From Fimbriimonadales bacterium (GTDB lineage: Bacteria; Armatimonadota; Fimbriimonadia; Fimbriimonadales; ATM1), in NCBI GenBank assembly GCA_026129745.1, contig JAHCHL010000010.1, positions 1 through 64,000 on the forward strand: DNA of 64,000 nt. The letters are read 5' to 3'. Below the pieces are notes generated by a model. It was given only the letters and a program-made list of their open reading frames with translations, was not told the DNA's origin and made no database searches. The translations under genes were made by a program, and so were the position numbers. How positions within the stretch are numbered: the first letter of the stretch is position 1; each line of letters opens with the position of its first letter. Shown piece after piece: positions 52,411 to 61,365 of the stretch.

Positions 52411-52736
52411 ATACCCATGCCAGGCGGAATCGGAAGATCGCCCGTGATTTCTCGCACCTTCTGCTGCTTAAGTTCGTTTGACCTTTCTTGACCTTCGCGA
52501 AAAGCCATGATCACGGCGTCTTCTAGTGTCTCGATATCGTTCGGATCGACGATTTCTGGAGAGATTTTGAACGAAAGCAAGTCTCCACTACCATTGAATC
52601 TCACGGTGACTCCGTTCTTTGTGGCTTCGACTTCGAGAAGTTTTAGTTCCTCTTCCAGATTTTTTGCCTTCTCCATCGCCTCCTTGGCTTGCTTCATGAG
52701 GGAATTGATGTCTCCGAGACCTTTGGGAAGTTTCAT
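52407..52736 (-). CDS. ybaB: YbaB/EbfC family nucleoid-associated protein
   Basis: Small dimeric DNA-binding protein of 109 residues: helical MKQAKEAMEKAKNLEEEL, then the beta core VEATKNGVTVRFNGSGDLL and ETLEDAVIMAFREGQERS. It sits in its standard place between dnaX and recR, with a 9-bp gap to dnaX and a 4-bp overlap with recR. Confidence 0.92.
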   Translation of the reverse strand: MKLPKGLGDINSLMKQAKEAMEKAKNLEEELKLLEVEATKNGVTVRFNGSGDLLSFKISPEIVDPNDIETLEDAVIMAFREGQERSNELKQQKVREITGDLPIPPGMGM

Positions 52737-52745
52737 TTGGTTTGG

Positions 52746-54344
52746 TTACTCCGGTTTCACTTGGAATACGTCTTCGACGAGGCGAGCCAATGCTTCACCC
52801 TCGACCGGGGATTGTACCGAAGTCGGTTCAGTGGGCGGCGAACCAGTCTCGGCAAGTTCGAACTTTAGCTTACAGTCCTTTTCACTAACGGCCTGCCCAA
52901 AAGCCGAACTGATTATTTCTTGCAACTCCGGCTTGTTTTGAAGTCTTTCGAGCTGAAACCGGCTTTCTAAGGCGACGACGTACCCAGTGCCTTCCTTACC
53001 AACCAGCTTCGCAGCGTCGAGCATGGCCCCTGCAGATGGAAAGCACTGCTTGATCGCTTCGACTGTAGCTGTCCAATACTTGGCCAGTGACTGCTCGTCA
53101 AAGCTGGTCGGTGGCGGCATGGCCGGAACAGTTGGTTTCTTGGGCCTCTTCGCTGGATCTACGAATACGGCAGCTTTCTTTGATTCGTTTTGTTGATCTG
53201 GAGCGGGAGTTCCGCGTTGCTGCACCGGTTCTGTTTGAGCATTGCTCACACGTTTCGCATCCTGACCATCGATGAGTCTCAGCAACGACACTTCTAGCCA
53301 AAGCCTTGGAAGACTTGCGCTTCGGATTTCCTTGTGGGCTTCGGCAATGCTCGACCTTATGGATACCAGCCTCTGTCGCCCAATTCTTACAGCCATTGCA
53401 TGATTGGCAGCTCGCCTTTCTGGATCTGCACCTTCCGAAACGTCCACCTCATAAGCAGCATAAGTCAATTCGCTCAGCCTATATAGAATGCTCTCAAGAA
53501 TTCCTCGAGGGTCCTTGCCCATTCTTACGGCGCTATCTGCCGAAAGTATTAGAGTTTCGGCGTCACCTTCTACTGCCGCAATCAGCATCTTGTCTATCAA
53601 TTCGTCATCGATAAGGCCTAGCTGCTCAGTAACGCCTTTTAGTGTAATCTCACGATCCGCTCGAATCATCGCCTGCTCCAACAGCGTCAGTGCATCGCGA
53701 AAACCTCCATCCGCCATCCTTGCGATTGCAAGCAAAGCAGCCTTGTCGGCTGCAATAGACTCACTTCTGCATACAAACTCCAATCGGCCGATCAAGTCGG
53801 TCACCGATCCGCGGTGAAATTCGTACTTTTGGCAACGCGACCGAATCGTTATTGGAACCTTCGAATATTCTGTAGTGGCAAGAATAAACACTACATGTGG
53901 TGGTGGTTCCTCGATTGTCTTAAGCAATGCGTCGAATGCTTTGTTCGATAGATCATGCACTTCGTCGATAATGTAGATCTTATAGCGGCCCTCCATTGGC
54001 GCATACCGCGCATTCTCAACGATATGCTGGCGGACTTCCTCAACACCCGCCTCGCTAGCTGCGTCGAGTTCAATTACGTCACCGCCAGTACCCGAAGTGA
54101 TTGAATTGCAAATGTTGCACTCATTGCAAGGCTTTGACGTTGGGCCGCTCTTGCAGTTAAGTGCTTTTGCAAGTATCCGAGCAGTGCTTGTCTTGCCGGT
54201 TCCTCTTGGACCGGTAAACAAATAAGCGTGCGCGATCTTTCCATCGTCGAGCGCAGCCTGAAGCGTCTTTACGATGTGTTGCTGACCTACCAAATCGTCA
54301 AACGACTGGCTTCGATACTTTCGATAAAGTGCCAAATGGGACAA
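52746..54344 (-). CDS. dnaX: DNA polymerase III subunit gamma/tau
   Basis: Clamp-loader ATPase, 532 residues. TTG start at 54344 with GGAG seven bases upstream. Walker A FTGPRGTGKTSTARILAKAL, zinc module CKSGPTSKPCNECNIC (C-x8-C-x2-C-x2-C), Walker B IYIIDEVHDLS, SRC motif IRSRCQKYEF. Domain III runs to about 365, followed by a variable tau tail (about 375-532). I see no A-rich slippery site for a gamma frameshift. It starts 14 bp after the SRP RNA gene and is probably co-transcribed with it. Confidence 0.95.
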   Translation of the reverse strand: MSHLALYRKYRSQSFDDLVGQQHIVKTLQAALDDGKIAHAYLFTGPRGTGKTSTARILAKALNCKSGPTSKPCNECNICNSITSGTGGDVIELDAASEAGVEEVRQHIVENARYAPMEGRYKIYIIDEVHDLSNKAFDALLKTIEEPPPHVVFILATTEYSKVPITIRSRCQKYEFHRGSVTDLIGRLEFVCRSESIAADKAALLAIARMADGGFRDALTLLEQAMIRADREITLKGVTEQLGLIDDELIDKMLIAAVEGDAETLILSADSAVRMGKDPRGILESILYRLSELTYAAYEVDVSEGADPERRAANHAMAVRIGRQRLVSIRSSIAEAHKEIRSASLPRLWLEVSLLRLIDGQDAKRVSNAQTEPVQQRGTPAPDQQNESKKAAVFVDPAKRPKKPTVPAMPPPTSFDEQSLAKYWTATVEAIKQCFPSAGAMLDAAKLVGKEGTGYVVALESRFQLERLQNKPELQEIISSAFGQAVSEKDCKLKFELAETGSPPTEPTSVQSPVEGEALARLVEDVFQVKPE

Positions 54345-54358
54345 GCGGCTTCTCCAAA

Positions 54359-54456
<98 letters not shown>

Positions 54457-54464
54457 GTTGCCCT

Positions 54465-54470
54465 ATGATA
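54465..54470 (-). promoter_or_regulatory. Putative -10 box of ffs-dnaX
   Basis: TATCAT on the minus strand, 8 bases before the SRP RNA 5' end. No clear -35 box. Confidence 0.4.
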
Positions 54471-54502
54471 GCACCGTGCCAAGCTTCGAGCCGCCCGTCC
54501 CA

Positions 54503-55840
54503 TCAGTTGCGTAATGGAGCTCGCGGGATCCTCTCGATCACGTCGCTCTGCTCCCGGACTTCGACGTCGATGAACCCTTCGGATCTGAGCACACCTTCGA
54601 GCCGGTAATTGCCACGTCGCAGGATCATGTCCCTGGGGATTTCAAACGCTGCATAAAGCCAATGGTGATTCCGTTCCTTATCGAAAACGTAGTAACGCTT
54701 ATCCGTCATGCCTTCGCCATCCCAACCGACTTTGTCCTGAATGTGGTGGGGCGCGGTTCTGGGGTTGAACATGAACTCGACTACAACTGTATCTGCTTTG
54801 AACGGATACATAGTGGGATTCCTGCTCATGTCGATTTTGCGGTCAAACCGATTGTTTTGAGTATACAGAGAGTCGAGCATGTACGTTCTTCCCTTGTCTA
54901 GCTCAAAGTCCATGCTTGGAGCAGGCTCCCACGGTATTTCAAAACCTTTGTCCCGAATTACGCACCGAATTCTTGCGCCTGTCGCCGGAATTCCCCAAGT
55001 TCCGCTAACTCGAACAACTTTCGGTTGGAGCACTTCGATTTTCACCGTGAAATTCAGATCGACTGGATTCTGTGTATCGTAGTCATATTGATCATAGACT
55101 CCAGCTCGTCGTCCAAAGACGCCCCTTGATGTCATCCTAATGAGGAGATTGTTCAAGTTGTTGGCCATGACATCGTACTGAGTTTCGTCGCTGCGATCGC
55201 CAGTAAGCTCGAATCGCGTTTGGTAATCCTTTTCGAGTGTGGCGTACCAGTCGACGGCTTTGTCAAGTTGCCCAGCCTTCAGGTAAGCGTTGGCAAGTAT
55301 GCCTCTCAAAGCAGGCAGAACGTCCGGCTTTTGGACAGATTGCTCAAACCATCTGACTGCCTCAGGAAAATTGTCGTCAACCTTATGATAGTAAATCCAA
55401 CCCGTCTCATGAAAGAGGCGATACGTATCTGGATTCTGAACCACACCCTCTTCGAGCAAGCGAAGTGCGATGGGAATGTAACGGCGGTCTGAGCGGTTCT
55501 GTTCGTCAGTGAAGTTGTAGGCTATATGCCATGCACCGGATGAGTACACTTCCATTTGGCGTGGATCGAGCCATGTTATCAATCTAACAAGAGGCAAGAT
55601 CGCATCGAACTGTCCATTGTGGAAGTACTCGTCACATTGCACCCAGAGGATTCCTGCGACCATCTGGCGAAGTCCCGACATCGAAGCGAGCAATTGGTCA
55701 ACTGAAAGCCCTTCGGCTATGCCAGTGTTTCCCGTGCTGTAGTCGCGCTTCCAAGTCGGATACATAGATTGGGAGATAGCCGCCTGAGCGATGAATGCTC
55801 CGGCAAGTACGCCAATCAGAACTCCTCGCTTCTTCGCCAT
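54503..55840 (-). CDS. Exported TPR-like protein in an ABC transporter operon
   Basis: 445 residues. An N-terminal signal anchor (GVLIGVLAGAFIAQAAISQ) precedes an extracytoplasmic helical region with TPR-like repeats at about 55-225 (ILANAYLKAGQLDKAVDWYATLE; FHETGWIYYHK). A C-terminal beta domain at about 255-440 follows. It is 3 bp after the ABC permease gene, so it is the third gene of that operon and probably a periplasmic partner. I know no named family for the C-terminal part. Confidence 0.75.
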   Translation of the reverse strand: MAKKRGVLIGVLAGAFIAQAAISQSMYPTWKRDYSTGNTGIAEGLSVDQLLASMSGLRQMVAGILWVQCDEYFHNGQFDAILPLVRLITWLDPRQMEVYSSGAWHIAYNFTDEQNRSDRRYIPIALRLLEEGVVQNPDTYRLFHETGWIYYHKVDDNFPEAVRWFEQSVQKPDVLPALRGILANAYLKAGQLDKAVDWYATLEKDYQTRFELTGDRSDETQYDVMANNLNNLLIRMTSRGVFGRRAGVYDQYDYDTQNPVDLNFTVKIEVLQPKVVRVSGTWGIPATGARIRCVIRDKGFEIPWEPAPSMDFELDKGRTYMLDSLYTQNNRFDRKIDMSRNPTMYPFKADTVVVEFMFNPRTAPHHIQDKVGWDGEGMTDKRYYVFDKERNHHWLYAAFEIPRDMILRRGNYRLEGVLRSEGFIDVEVREQSDVIERIPRAPLRN

Positions 55841-55843
55841 TAC

Positions 55844-56638
55844 CTAAACCTCTTTCCTATCGAAAACAAGAACTGAGAGAATCAGCAGAATGCCAATATA
55901 TGCAAGGGCATAGAGCATTCCCTGAGTCATATAGACAAGTTCACTGCCGCCGATTCTTGTGCCAGCTTCCGATGCGGCGTTCGTCGAGATGTCGAGTGTG
56001 CTGAAGTTAGGTACTGCATAGTGCGCAATCTTTGTAATGACTTGCATTGCCGGCTGGTTTCCGCGCTCACCGAGCGCCTCAAAGAGCGGATTAAGCAAAG
56101 TCCCAAAAACAAACACCAGGCCTGTCAGGAAGAAATTGACGACTGGTGTGACGAACGTTGAGAAGAACATCGCAACGGCTGCCAAGAGGCTCATCTGGAA
56201 CACCAGCATGATCGATGACCGGATGATTGGGCCAAGATCCTTCATGTCGAAGGTCTGTTGCTGAATCACGAATGCTACAAGCAACACCAGCGTCATCATT
56301 CCGATCATCAGCGTGAGTGCGCCAACAGACCCGAAGAACTTGCCCAGCAGAAACTGATAGCGCTGAACCGGCTTGCTGAGTATCGTGTAGATTGTGCGCC
56401 GTTCGACTTCATTTGGCAGCAAGTAAACGGTCAAGGTTACTGCTAGGATTGCAGAAGTAATCTTTAGAATACCAAGCGTCATCTGAATCAGAACCATCCT
56501 CTCGCCTCGCGGAGTTAGCTGGTTCAGGCTGGGGGAGATGATAAGAAAGGCCAAACCTACCATCAAAATAATCAGGAGGACGCGTCGCCGAATAGCCTCG
56601 CCAAGAGTCGTGCTGGCTATTGCTAGAATCTGACTCAT
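55844..56638 (-). CDS. ABC-2 type transporter permease
   Basis: 264 residues with six predicted membrane segments: about 18-38, 55-80, 98-125, 140-165, 170-190 and 235-258. The conserved element ERRTIYTILSKPVQRYQFLLGKFFG is the cytoplasmic signature of the ABC-2 family related to NosY. The start overlaps the ATPase stop by 4 bp. It forms the channel of the exporter with the upstream ATPase. Substrate unknown. Confidence 0.87.
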   Translation of the reverse strand: MSQILAIASTTLGEAIRRRVLLIILMVGLAFLIISPSLNQLTPRGERMVLIQMTLGILKITSAILAVTLTVYLLPNEVERRTIYTILSKPVQRYQFLLGKFFGSVGALTLMIGMMTLVLLVAFVIQQQTFDMKDLGPIIRSSIMLVFQMSLLAAVAMFFSTFVTPVVNFFLTGLVFVFGTLLNPLFEALGERGNQPAMQVITKIAHYAVPNFSTLDISTNAASEAGTRIGGSELVYMTQGMLYALAYIGILLILSVLVFDRKEV

Positions 56639-57579
56639 CGTGCATCCTCCCTCTTGATTCGTTCCGTCGCTCGAGTTACCGTCTCAACGAATAGGTCCTC
56701 AAGACGCTTCCTCCGGGGAATCACACTGATTACTCGACCCCCAGCGGTACGGATCGCATCGAGGAAACCATCGGAGCCAGCAGAATCTGGCGCATCGATG
56801 ATCAGTCTTCCCCCGTGATTAGAAACGATCACTCCATCAGTTCTAAGTGAATCTACGGCACCGTCTGGGACCCCTTCCGCCTGGATCTCTATTCTTCCAC
56901 CCTTTAGCAGGTCGTCGAGCTTGCCTTGCTGCTCGACCTTTCCCTTATTGAGAATGGCAACTCGGTCGCAAATCCTTTCAACGTCAGACAATTCGTGGCT
57001 CGAAATAAAGACCGTCTTGCCTTCATCCCTCATTTGGAGGATTAGGTCGCGAATCTCGACATGGGCAATCGGATCGAGACCCGCCGTCGGTTCGTCGAGA
57101 AAGAGAAGAACCGGGTCGTTCAGCAAGCTTTGCGCAAGCCCAATCCGCTGCTGCATTCCTTTTGAATATTGCGAAATGGTTTTGGCTCCATCTGAGGCGA
57201 GGTTGACCTTCTCAAGTAGTGCCGTTGCTTTCGCCGCCCGCTCCGCGGGACCGATGTTGAACAGCTTCGCATAGAAATTCAGGATCTCCATCCCGGTCAT
57301 ATGCTCGTAGTAGTACGGCTTTTCTGGGAGGTAGCTGATCTTTCGGTGTATCTCCATATCACCGACTTCCTTGCCAAGCAACCACGCTTGCCCGGAAGAG
57401 GGGTAAGAGATGCCGAGCAACATCTTGATAGTGCTTGTCTTTCCTGCACCGTTTGGTCCGAGGAAGCCATATATCTCGCCCTCCTCGACTTCTATGTTCA
57501 GGTTGTCTACAACGTTGACCGATCCGCTTCGAGTGCGGTAGGTTTTTGTCAGGTTCTCAGTCTTAATGGCTGTTGGCAC
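56635..57579 (-). CDS. ABC transporter ATP-binding protein
   Basis: 314 residues, GTG start (VPTAIKTENLTKTYRT) with AAGG nine bases upstream. Walker A GPNGAGKTSTIKML at about 40-53, signature YSKGMQQRIGLAQSLL, Walker B LLFLDEPTAGLDPIAH, and a switch His in VFISSHELSD. The last ~80 residues form the extra C-terminal domain seen in NosF/CcmA-type gliding and exporter ATPases. It starts the ATPase-permease-TPR operon. Confidence 0.9.
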   Translation of the reverse strand: MPTAIKTENLTKTYRTRSGSVNVVDNLNIEVEEGEIYGFLGPNGAGKTSTIKMLLGISYPSSGQAWLLGKEVGDMEIHRKISYLPEKPYYYEHMTGMEILNFYAKLFNIGPAERAAKATALLEKVNLASDGAKTISQYSKGMQQRIGLAQSLLNDPVLLFLDEPTAGLDPIAHVEIRDLILQMRDEGKTVFISSHELSDVERICDRVAILNKGKVEQQGKLDDLLKGGRIEIQAEGVPDGAVDSLRTDGVIVSNHGGRLIIDAPDSAGSDGFLDAIRTAGGRVISVIPRRKRLEDLFVETVTRATERIKREDAR

Positions 57580-57767
57580 GCAGTTCTACCTTCAAACAAT
57601 TGATGGGCAATCTTAGGGACGCGAAAGTATACCGCCGGGTCTCCCGGACGTCGGCAAGGCCTCCCACTCCATACGCTTCGAGCGGCAAAATGGTCCCGCC
57701 AGGCCCCAGAAATGCAAAATTTTCTAGTGAAAGTAAAAAAAGACGTCACTTTTCGCGTTAACGCCGT

Positions 57768-57773
57768 CATAAT
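57768..57773 (+). promoter_or_regulatory. Putative -10 box of the 57.8-kb small RNA
   Basis: CATAAT, preceded by an A-rich stretch (57729-57742) that could act as an UP-like element. No convincing -35 hexamer. A start near 57780 would fit the RNA structure. Confidence 0.35.
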
Positions 57774-57779
57774 GGTAAG

Positions 57780-57899
57780 GCCATCGGTCGAGACCCCGAG
57801 GAAGGTTCAAACTACCGGAATGGGCCCAACGGTCGATGGCAAAAGCTTGCGGGAACGTGCTTTGCTCTCCTTTCGGCGTTCCCGCACTTTTTATTTTTT
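57780..57899 (+). ncRNA. Putative small structured RNA with intrinsic terminator
   Basis: A gap of 343 bp (57580-57922) holds no gene. In it GCCATCG (57780-57786) pairs with CGATGGC (57834-57840), enclosing a GGTTCAAACTACC hairpin. Next comes a perfect 10-bp terminator stem, TGCGGGAACG (57848-57857) with 57877-57886, followed by CTTTTTATTTTTT. A CATAAT box lies just upstream. The expected product is about 115-120 nt. It is not 5S, 6S, SRP, tmRNA or RNase P RNA by their known cores. A leader of the next gene is unlikely because that gene has its own -10 box after the T-run. The first 190 bp of the gap show nothing clear. Confidence 0.55.
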
Positions 57900-57908
57900 G
57901 AGGGTCGG

Positions 57909-57922
57909 TAGACTCGTTTCCC
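57909..57922 (+). promoter_or_regulatory. Putative near-leaderless promoter of the hydroxyacid dehydrogenase
   Basis: GGTAGACT with the TAGACT hexamer at 57909-57914, then eight bases and ATG 57923. GGTAGA-type boxes recur before other genes in this window. Confidence 0.4.
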
Positions 57923-58909
57923 ATGAAGGCTCTCTTTACTGAGTGCAAGGAAGGGGACTTGGAGTTCTATCCCTCCGCTCTTCAAGGGATTGAAGTCGAA
58001 GCCACCACACTCTCTCTCAAAGAGATCCACCCAGATCCCGAAACTAGTGTCCTCTCGGTCATGGTCCACAGTCCGGTTGGGGAAGTCGAAATGGAGCAAT
58101 TGCCCAAGCTGCGCCTAATCACGACTCGTTCGACTGGCTTCGATCATATCGACTTGATTACTGCCTCCAAGAAGGGCATCGTGGTCTGCAATATCCCGGA
58201 CTATGGGTCGCGAACAATAGCAGAACACACAATTTTGCTTCTCCTGGCGATCATGCGCAGACTCCCCGCGGCCAGGGCTCCTATCGAGAGTGGCCGATTC
58301 AGTCTCGAAGGGCTCCTTGGGTTCGACATGTTTGGAAAGACCCTCGGTGTGGTGGGCACCGGACTGATAGGTGGCGAGGTCGCTCGGATGGCGCGGTGCC
58401 TGGGCTTGCGCACCATCGGGTTCGATCCCCAACCGATCCCTGGAAAAGTCGACCAGTACGTCACCCTCGAAGCTCTCCTTTCTGAATCTGACGCCATTGC
58501 CATTTGTTGTCCGTTGAATCCACAAACACGCCATATGATCGGAAGGGAGGAATTTCGGAAGATGAAGCGCGGCGTGTTTATCGTCAACACTGCAAGGGGC
58601 GCGATTATCGACAGCTCAGCACTTCTGAACGCATTGGAATCCGGTCATGTAGCATGCGCTGGACTTGATGTGCTTGAACGCGAAGACTTAATGCGAATCG
58701 GCGCGAATGCACTAAACCAATACTCGATGACTGAAGAAGAAAAGGCAATCGTTTCTATCAATCTGAGACTTATGAAGCATCCAAACGTGCTGGTGACACC
58801 GCATATGGCTTTCTACACACAAGAAGCGAGACAACGAATCAGAACGCAAACTGTTGAGAACATATTAAGCTTTTTGAAGGGTAAACCCATTCGAGTCGTC
58901 AATCAATAG
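57923..58909 (+). CDS. D-isomer specific 2-hydroxyacid dehydrogenase
   Basis: 328 residues. NAD-dependent reduction of a 2-ketoacid to the D-hydroxyacid, D-lactate dehydrogenase (LdhA)-like. The Rossmann motif is LGVVGTGLIGGEVAR at about 140, followed by an Asp (GFDPQP) for NAD. Catalytic residues: Arg in VNTARGAIID, Glu-Asp region CAGLDVLERED, and His in LVTPHMAFYT. N- and C-terminal parts form the substrate domain. The stop overlaps the convergent Na/Pi gene by 7 bp. The exact substrate is uncertain. Confidence 0.88.
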   Translation: MKALFTECKEGDLEFYPSALQGIEVEATTLSLKEIHPDPETSVLSVMVHSPVGEVEMEQLPKLRLITTRSTGFDHIDLITASKKGIVVCNIPDYGSRTIAEHTILLLLAIMRRLPAARAPIESGRFSLEGLLGFDMFGKTLGVVGTGLIGGEVARMARCLGLRTIGFDPQPIPGKVDQYVTLEALLSESDAIAICCPLNPQTRHMIGREEFRKMKRGVFIVNTARGAIIDSSALLNALESGHVACAGLDVLEREDLMRIGANALNQYSMTEEEKAIVSINLRLMKHPNVLVTPHMAFYTQEARQRIRTQTVENILSFLKGKPIRVVNQ

Positions 58910-60483
58910 GCGACTTGGTCGTCAATGGTCTCTGGACCATAGAGATAGAAAGCCGTTCTTCCGACGTGCCTTAGGCATTGATCAGCCCATCGAATGAAGT
59001 CCAAGTGTGCAAAGGACTCTTCGGGATTCGCTTTGCCAATTGCCGTGTCCGATAGAACCTGATGCCTTGCGTCTCTAAGCAAGTCTCGAACCGACCCGAT
59101 GATGGTTTCGCTTCCAGTTGCAGGTCGGCTGTCGTCCGAACGGTTGCTTGTGTTCAACAACTCGAATGCCCTGGCAAGAGAAACTTGGATCTCAGAGTCC
59201 AAAGACTCTGGAACTCGCTGCATGACCAACAAGAGCTTTGATAGTTCGGCAAGATGATCGACAGCGTGTAGGTTTGCCACATGCCGTTTGTGATCAACCT
59301 GTGAGTTTGGATCTATTACAGTTGCTGCCATAAACTTGCGCACAGCTTCGAGAGCCTGCATGGTGTTCTTTGCTGTCCTCTCAGCTTCTGCCCGGCCGTT
59401 CTGGCGTCGGATCACCGTTGCTCCTACCTTGCCTATTTCTGCCGCAATGTCTGCCAGCGTTCGCTTTGCAGCCTCAATGGCTACGGGGCCTGTTTGGGTG
59501 ACACTTCGGTCAAGGCGAGACACCAGTGGCGACTTAGTTTCTGGGATCAACCGTCCGACCCACATCGAAAACGGACGAACGAGAGGCAGAAAGATCAGTA
59601 CGCCAATTGCGTTGAATGCCGTATGAAACGCGGCAATGCTGACGGCGGCCGGATCACTAGGAATCGCCGTGCGCACCGCTTCCGAGATCGTTCCCAATGC
59701 AGGTAGTGCAAGCACTGCGATAACTCCGGTGCCCAAATTGAACAAGATGTGAGCAAGGGCTGTTCTCTTAGCTGCAGCTGATGCCCCTATCGCAGCAATT
59801 GCAGCGGTTACCGTCGTTCCGATGTTTTGACCAATGACAAGGGCACCAGCCTGGTGCAATCCGATGGCGCCTGCATTCAAGGCCGTCAATGTCGTCGCCA
59901 CGGCTGCGCTAGAAGACTGCATAACGATCGTCATCGCTGCGCCAACTGCGATGAGTGCCAAGACCTCAACGATGCCGCTGCCCACAAACTTTTGGAGATC
60001 GAATCTTGTGGACAAGTCCGCCATGCCTTCCTGCAACGTGTCGATTCCGACAAAGATCAGCCCGAAACCCGCGAGTGCGGTCCCGAACGCTCTGAGCCTT
60101 CCGTGACCAAACATCCGGAATCCAACACCAACTCCAACAAGCGGCAAGGCGACGATAGAAACACTGAATTTCAGCCCCAGCAACGAAACGATCCAACCCG
60201 TACTTGTGGTGCCGAGATTTGCTCCAATAATGATGGAAACGGCGCTGGTCAACGAAATTAACCCCGCACTGACGAAACCGATCGTCATCACCGTCGTAGC
60301 GCTCGATGATTGAACGACCGCCGTAATACCGACGCCCGCGAGAAATCCACGTATCGAGCCGCCGGTCAGCTTTGTGAGCGCCCGCCGAAGCGCGTCGCCG
60401 GCCAGGCTCTTAAGGCCCTCGGTCAACTGCGACATGCCCAAAATGAAGAGGCCGACACCGCCAAGAAGATATGCGACCATCAT
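58903..60483 (-). CDS. Na/Pi cotransporter family protein (NptA/YjbB-like)
   Basis: 526 residues. Inverted repeats each carry the QSSS motif: VVQSSSATTVMTIGF near 60 and VMQSSSAAVATTLTA near 190. About eight to nine membrane segments lie within the first 315 residues. The C-terminal cytosolic ~200 residues are a PhoU-like helical domain. Imports or exports phosphate coupled to sodium, with the PhoU part probably controlling flux. No other phosphate genes lie nearby. A TAGAGT box ends about 10 bases before the ATG. Confidence 0.88.
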   Translation of the reverse strand: MMVAYLLGGVGLFILGMSQLTEGLKSLAGDALRRALTKLTGGSIRGFLAGVGITAVVQSSSATTVMTIGFVSAGLISLTSAVSIIIGANLGTTSTGWIVSLLGLKFSVSIVALPLVGVGVGFRMFGHGRLRAFGTALAGFGLIFVGIDTLQEGMADLSTRFDLQKFVGSGIVEVLALIAVGAAMTIVMQSSSAAVATTLTALNAGAIGLHQAGALVIGQNIGTTVTAAIAAIGASAAAKRTALAHILFNLGTGVIAVLALPALGTISEAVRTAIPSDPAAVSIAAFHTAFNAIGVLIFLPLVRPFSMWVGRLIPETKSPLVSRLDRSVTQTGPVAIEAAKRTLADIAAEIGKVGATVIRRQNGRAEAERTAKNTMQALEAVRKFMAATVIDPNSQVDHKRHVANLHAVDHLAELSKLLLVMQRVPESLDSEIQVSLARAFELLNTSNRSDDSRPATGSETIIGSVRDLLRDARHQVLSDTAIGKANPEESFAHLDFIRWADQCLRHVGRTAFYLYGPETIDDQVAY

Positions 60484-60540
60484 TTGAGTCGCACTCTACC
60501 GCGCCTTTGGAATGAGTCCTAAGTCATTGAACTAAGCGGA

Positions 60541-60603
60541 GGGGCGGTTGCAGTGGACGCGCCGATAGTCATTGAGGCGCATATGCCACACCCTCACCGC
60601 CCC
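60541..60603. repeat. Inverted repeat between trpF and the Na/Pi gene
   Basis: GGGGCGGT (60541-60548) and ACCGCCCC (60596-60603) flank 47 bases, ending 10 bp after the trpF stop on the minus strand. It may be a weak terminator of trpF. Nothing else is seen in the 129-bp gap. Confidence 0.3.
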
Positions 60604-60612
60604 TTCGCCCTA

Positions 60613-61293
60613 TTAGGCTGCCTGCGGCAAATCAGAACTGGATGAGAGTCGCCAAAGGTCGTTGTCGGCATCTCTCACCGCTTCCATAAAGGCCCGAAGC
60701 TTGCCGTGGTCCTTAACGCCTGGTGCAGACTCAACCCCTTCGCACACATCAACAGCGTACGGCTTGACTTTCCTAATAGCTTCCCCAACGGTGTCTGGAG
60801 TCAATCCGCCTGCAAGGATCACAGGAAGCCTGCATGCCTGCACGAATTCTGCGGCAACTTCCCAATTCAACGGAGCGCTCGAGTGATCCCAATTTGGAAT
60901 GAATGTGTCAAGCAAGAATGCTGAAGCAACGCGCTGAATCTCGAGCAGTTCATCGACTGTGGCCTCTGCATCCAATCTCAATGCACGAACGTGCGCCTTC
61001 GGAGGTCCACCTCCAACACTTACGATGACTGGAAGCTTGCCCTCTTCTGACTGCAAGACGTCAAAGAATGAAAGTTGCGGCGGAAGCAAGAACTTTGGCA
61101 CTCGCTGAAAGACTGCAACCATCGTTACAAATGGCGGCACATGGTGCTTTCGCTTGAACATCTCATTGTCCTGACGGACAAATCTCGGACTCTTCGGCTC
61201 TAAAACAAGGCCGACCGCGCTCGCTCCAAAGTTAACTGCCGCTTCGAGGTCATCCCACCTCGTAACTCCACAAATCTTGACTCGTGTCATCAT
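60613..61293 (-). CDS. trpF: Phosphoribosylanthranilate isomerase
   Basis: Third-stage enzyme of tryptophan synthesis (Amadori rearrangement). 226 residues. VKICGVTRWDDLEAAVNFGA carries the catalytic Cys, GLVLEPKSPRFV the phosphate-binding region, LDTFIPNWDHSSAPLNWE the catalytic Asp, and LPVILAGGLTPDTVGEA the second phosphate loop. GGAGG lies just before the paired ATG ATG. It stands alone, without other trp genes. Confidence 0.93.
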   Translation of the reverse strand: MMTRVKICGVTRWDDLEAAVNFGASAVGLVLEPKSPRFVRQDNEMFKRKHHVPPFVTMVAVFQRVPKFLLPPQLSFFDVLQSEEGKLPVIVSVGGGPPKAHVRALRLDAEATVDELLEIQRVASAFLLDTFIPNWDHSSAPLNWEVAAEFVQACRLPVILAGGLTPDTVGEAIRKVKPYAVDVCEGVESAPGVKDHGKLRAFMEAVRDADNDLWRLSSSSDLPQAA

Positions 61294-61326
61294 GGTTCCT
61301 CCGCTTTGTGGATATTCCCGCGATGT

Positions 61327-61363
61327 TGCGAGTGTCGGCAGGTGATATTGCCGGGAACTCGCA
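61327..61363 (-). terminator. Compound hairpin downstream of the M55 gene
   Basis: TGCGAGT (61327-61333) pairs with ACTCGCA (61357-61363), with an inner CGGCA/TGCCG stem, three bases after the M55 stop on the minus strand. It may end or stabilise that transcript before trpF. Confidence 0.35.
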
Positions 61364-61365
61364 CC

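Noticed and set aside
52746-54344. Programmed frameshift in dnaX producing gamma.
   Set aside because: No run of six or more A residues is seen in the tau-linker region; the nearest is only CAAAGAAAG.
57780-57899. Riboswitch or attenuator controlling the hydroxyacid dehydrogenase.
   Set aside because: A separate -10 box lies after the terminator and before the gene, and no known riboswitch core is seen. An independent RNA fits better, though this is not proven.
57780-57899. 5S rRNA, because of the ~118-nt size and the unlinked 23S gene.
   Set aside because: The conserved 5S core (CCGAACxC and its partner helix) is absent.
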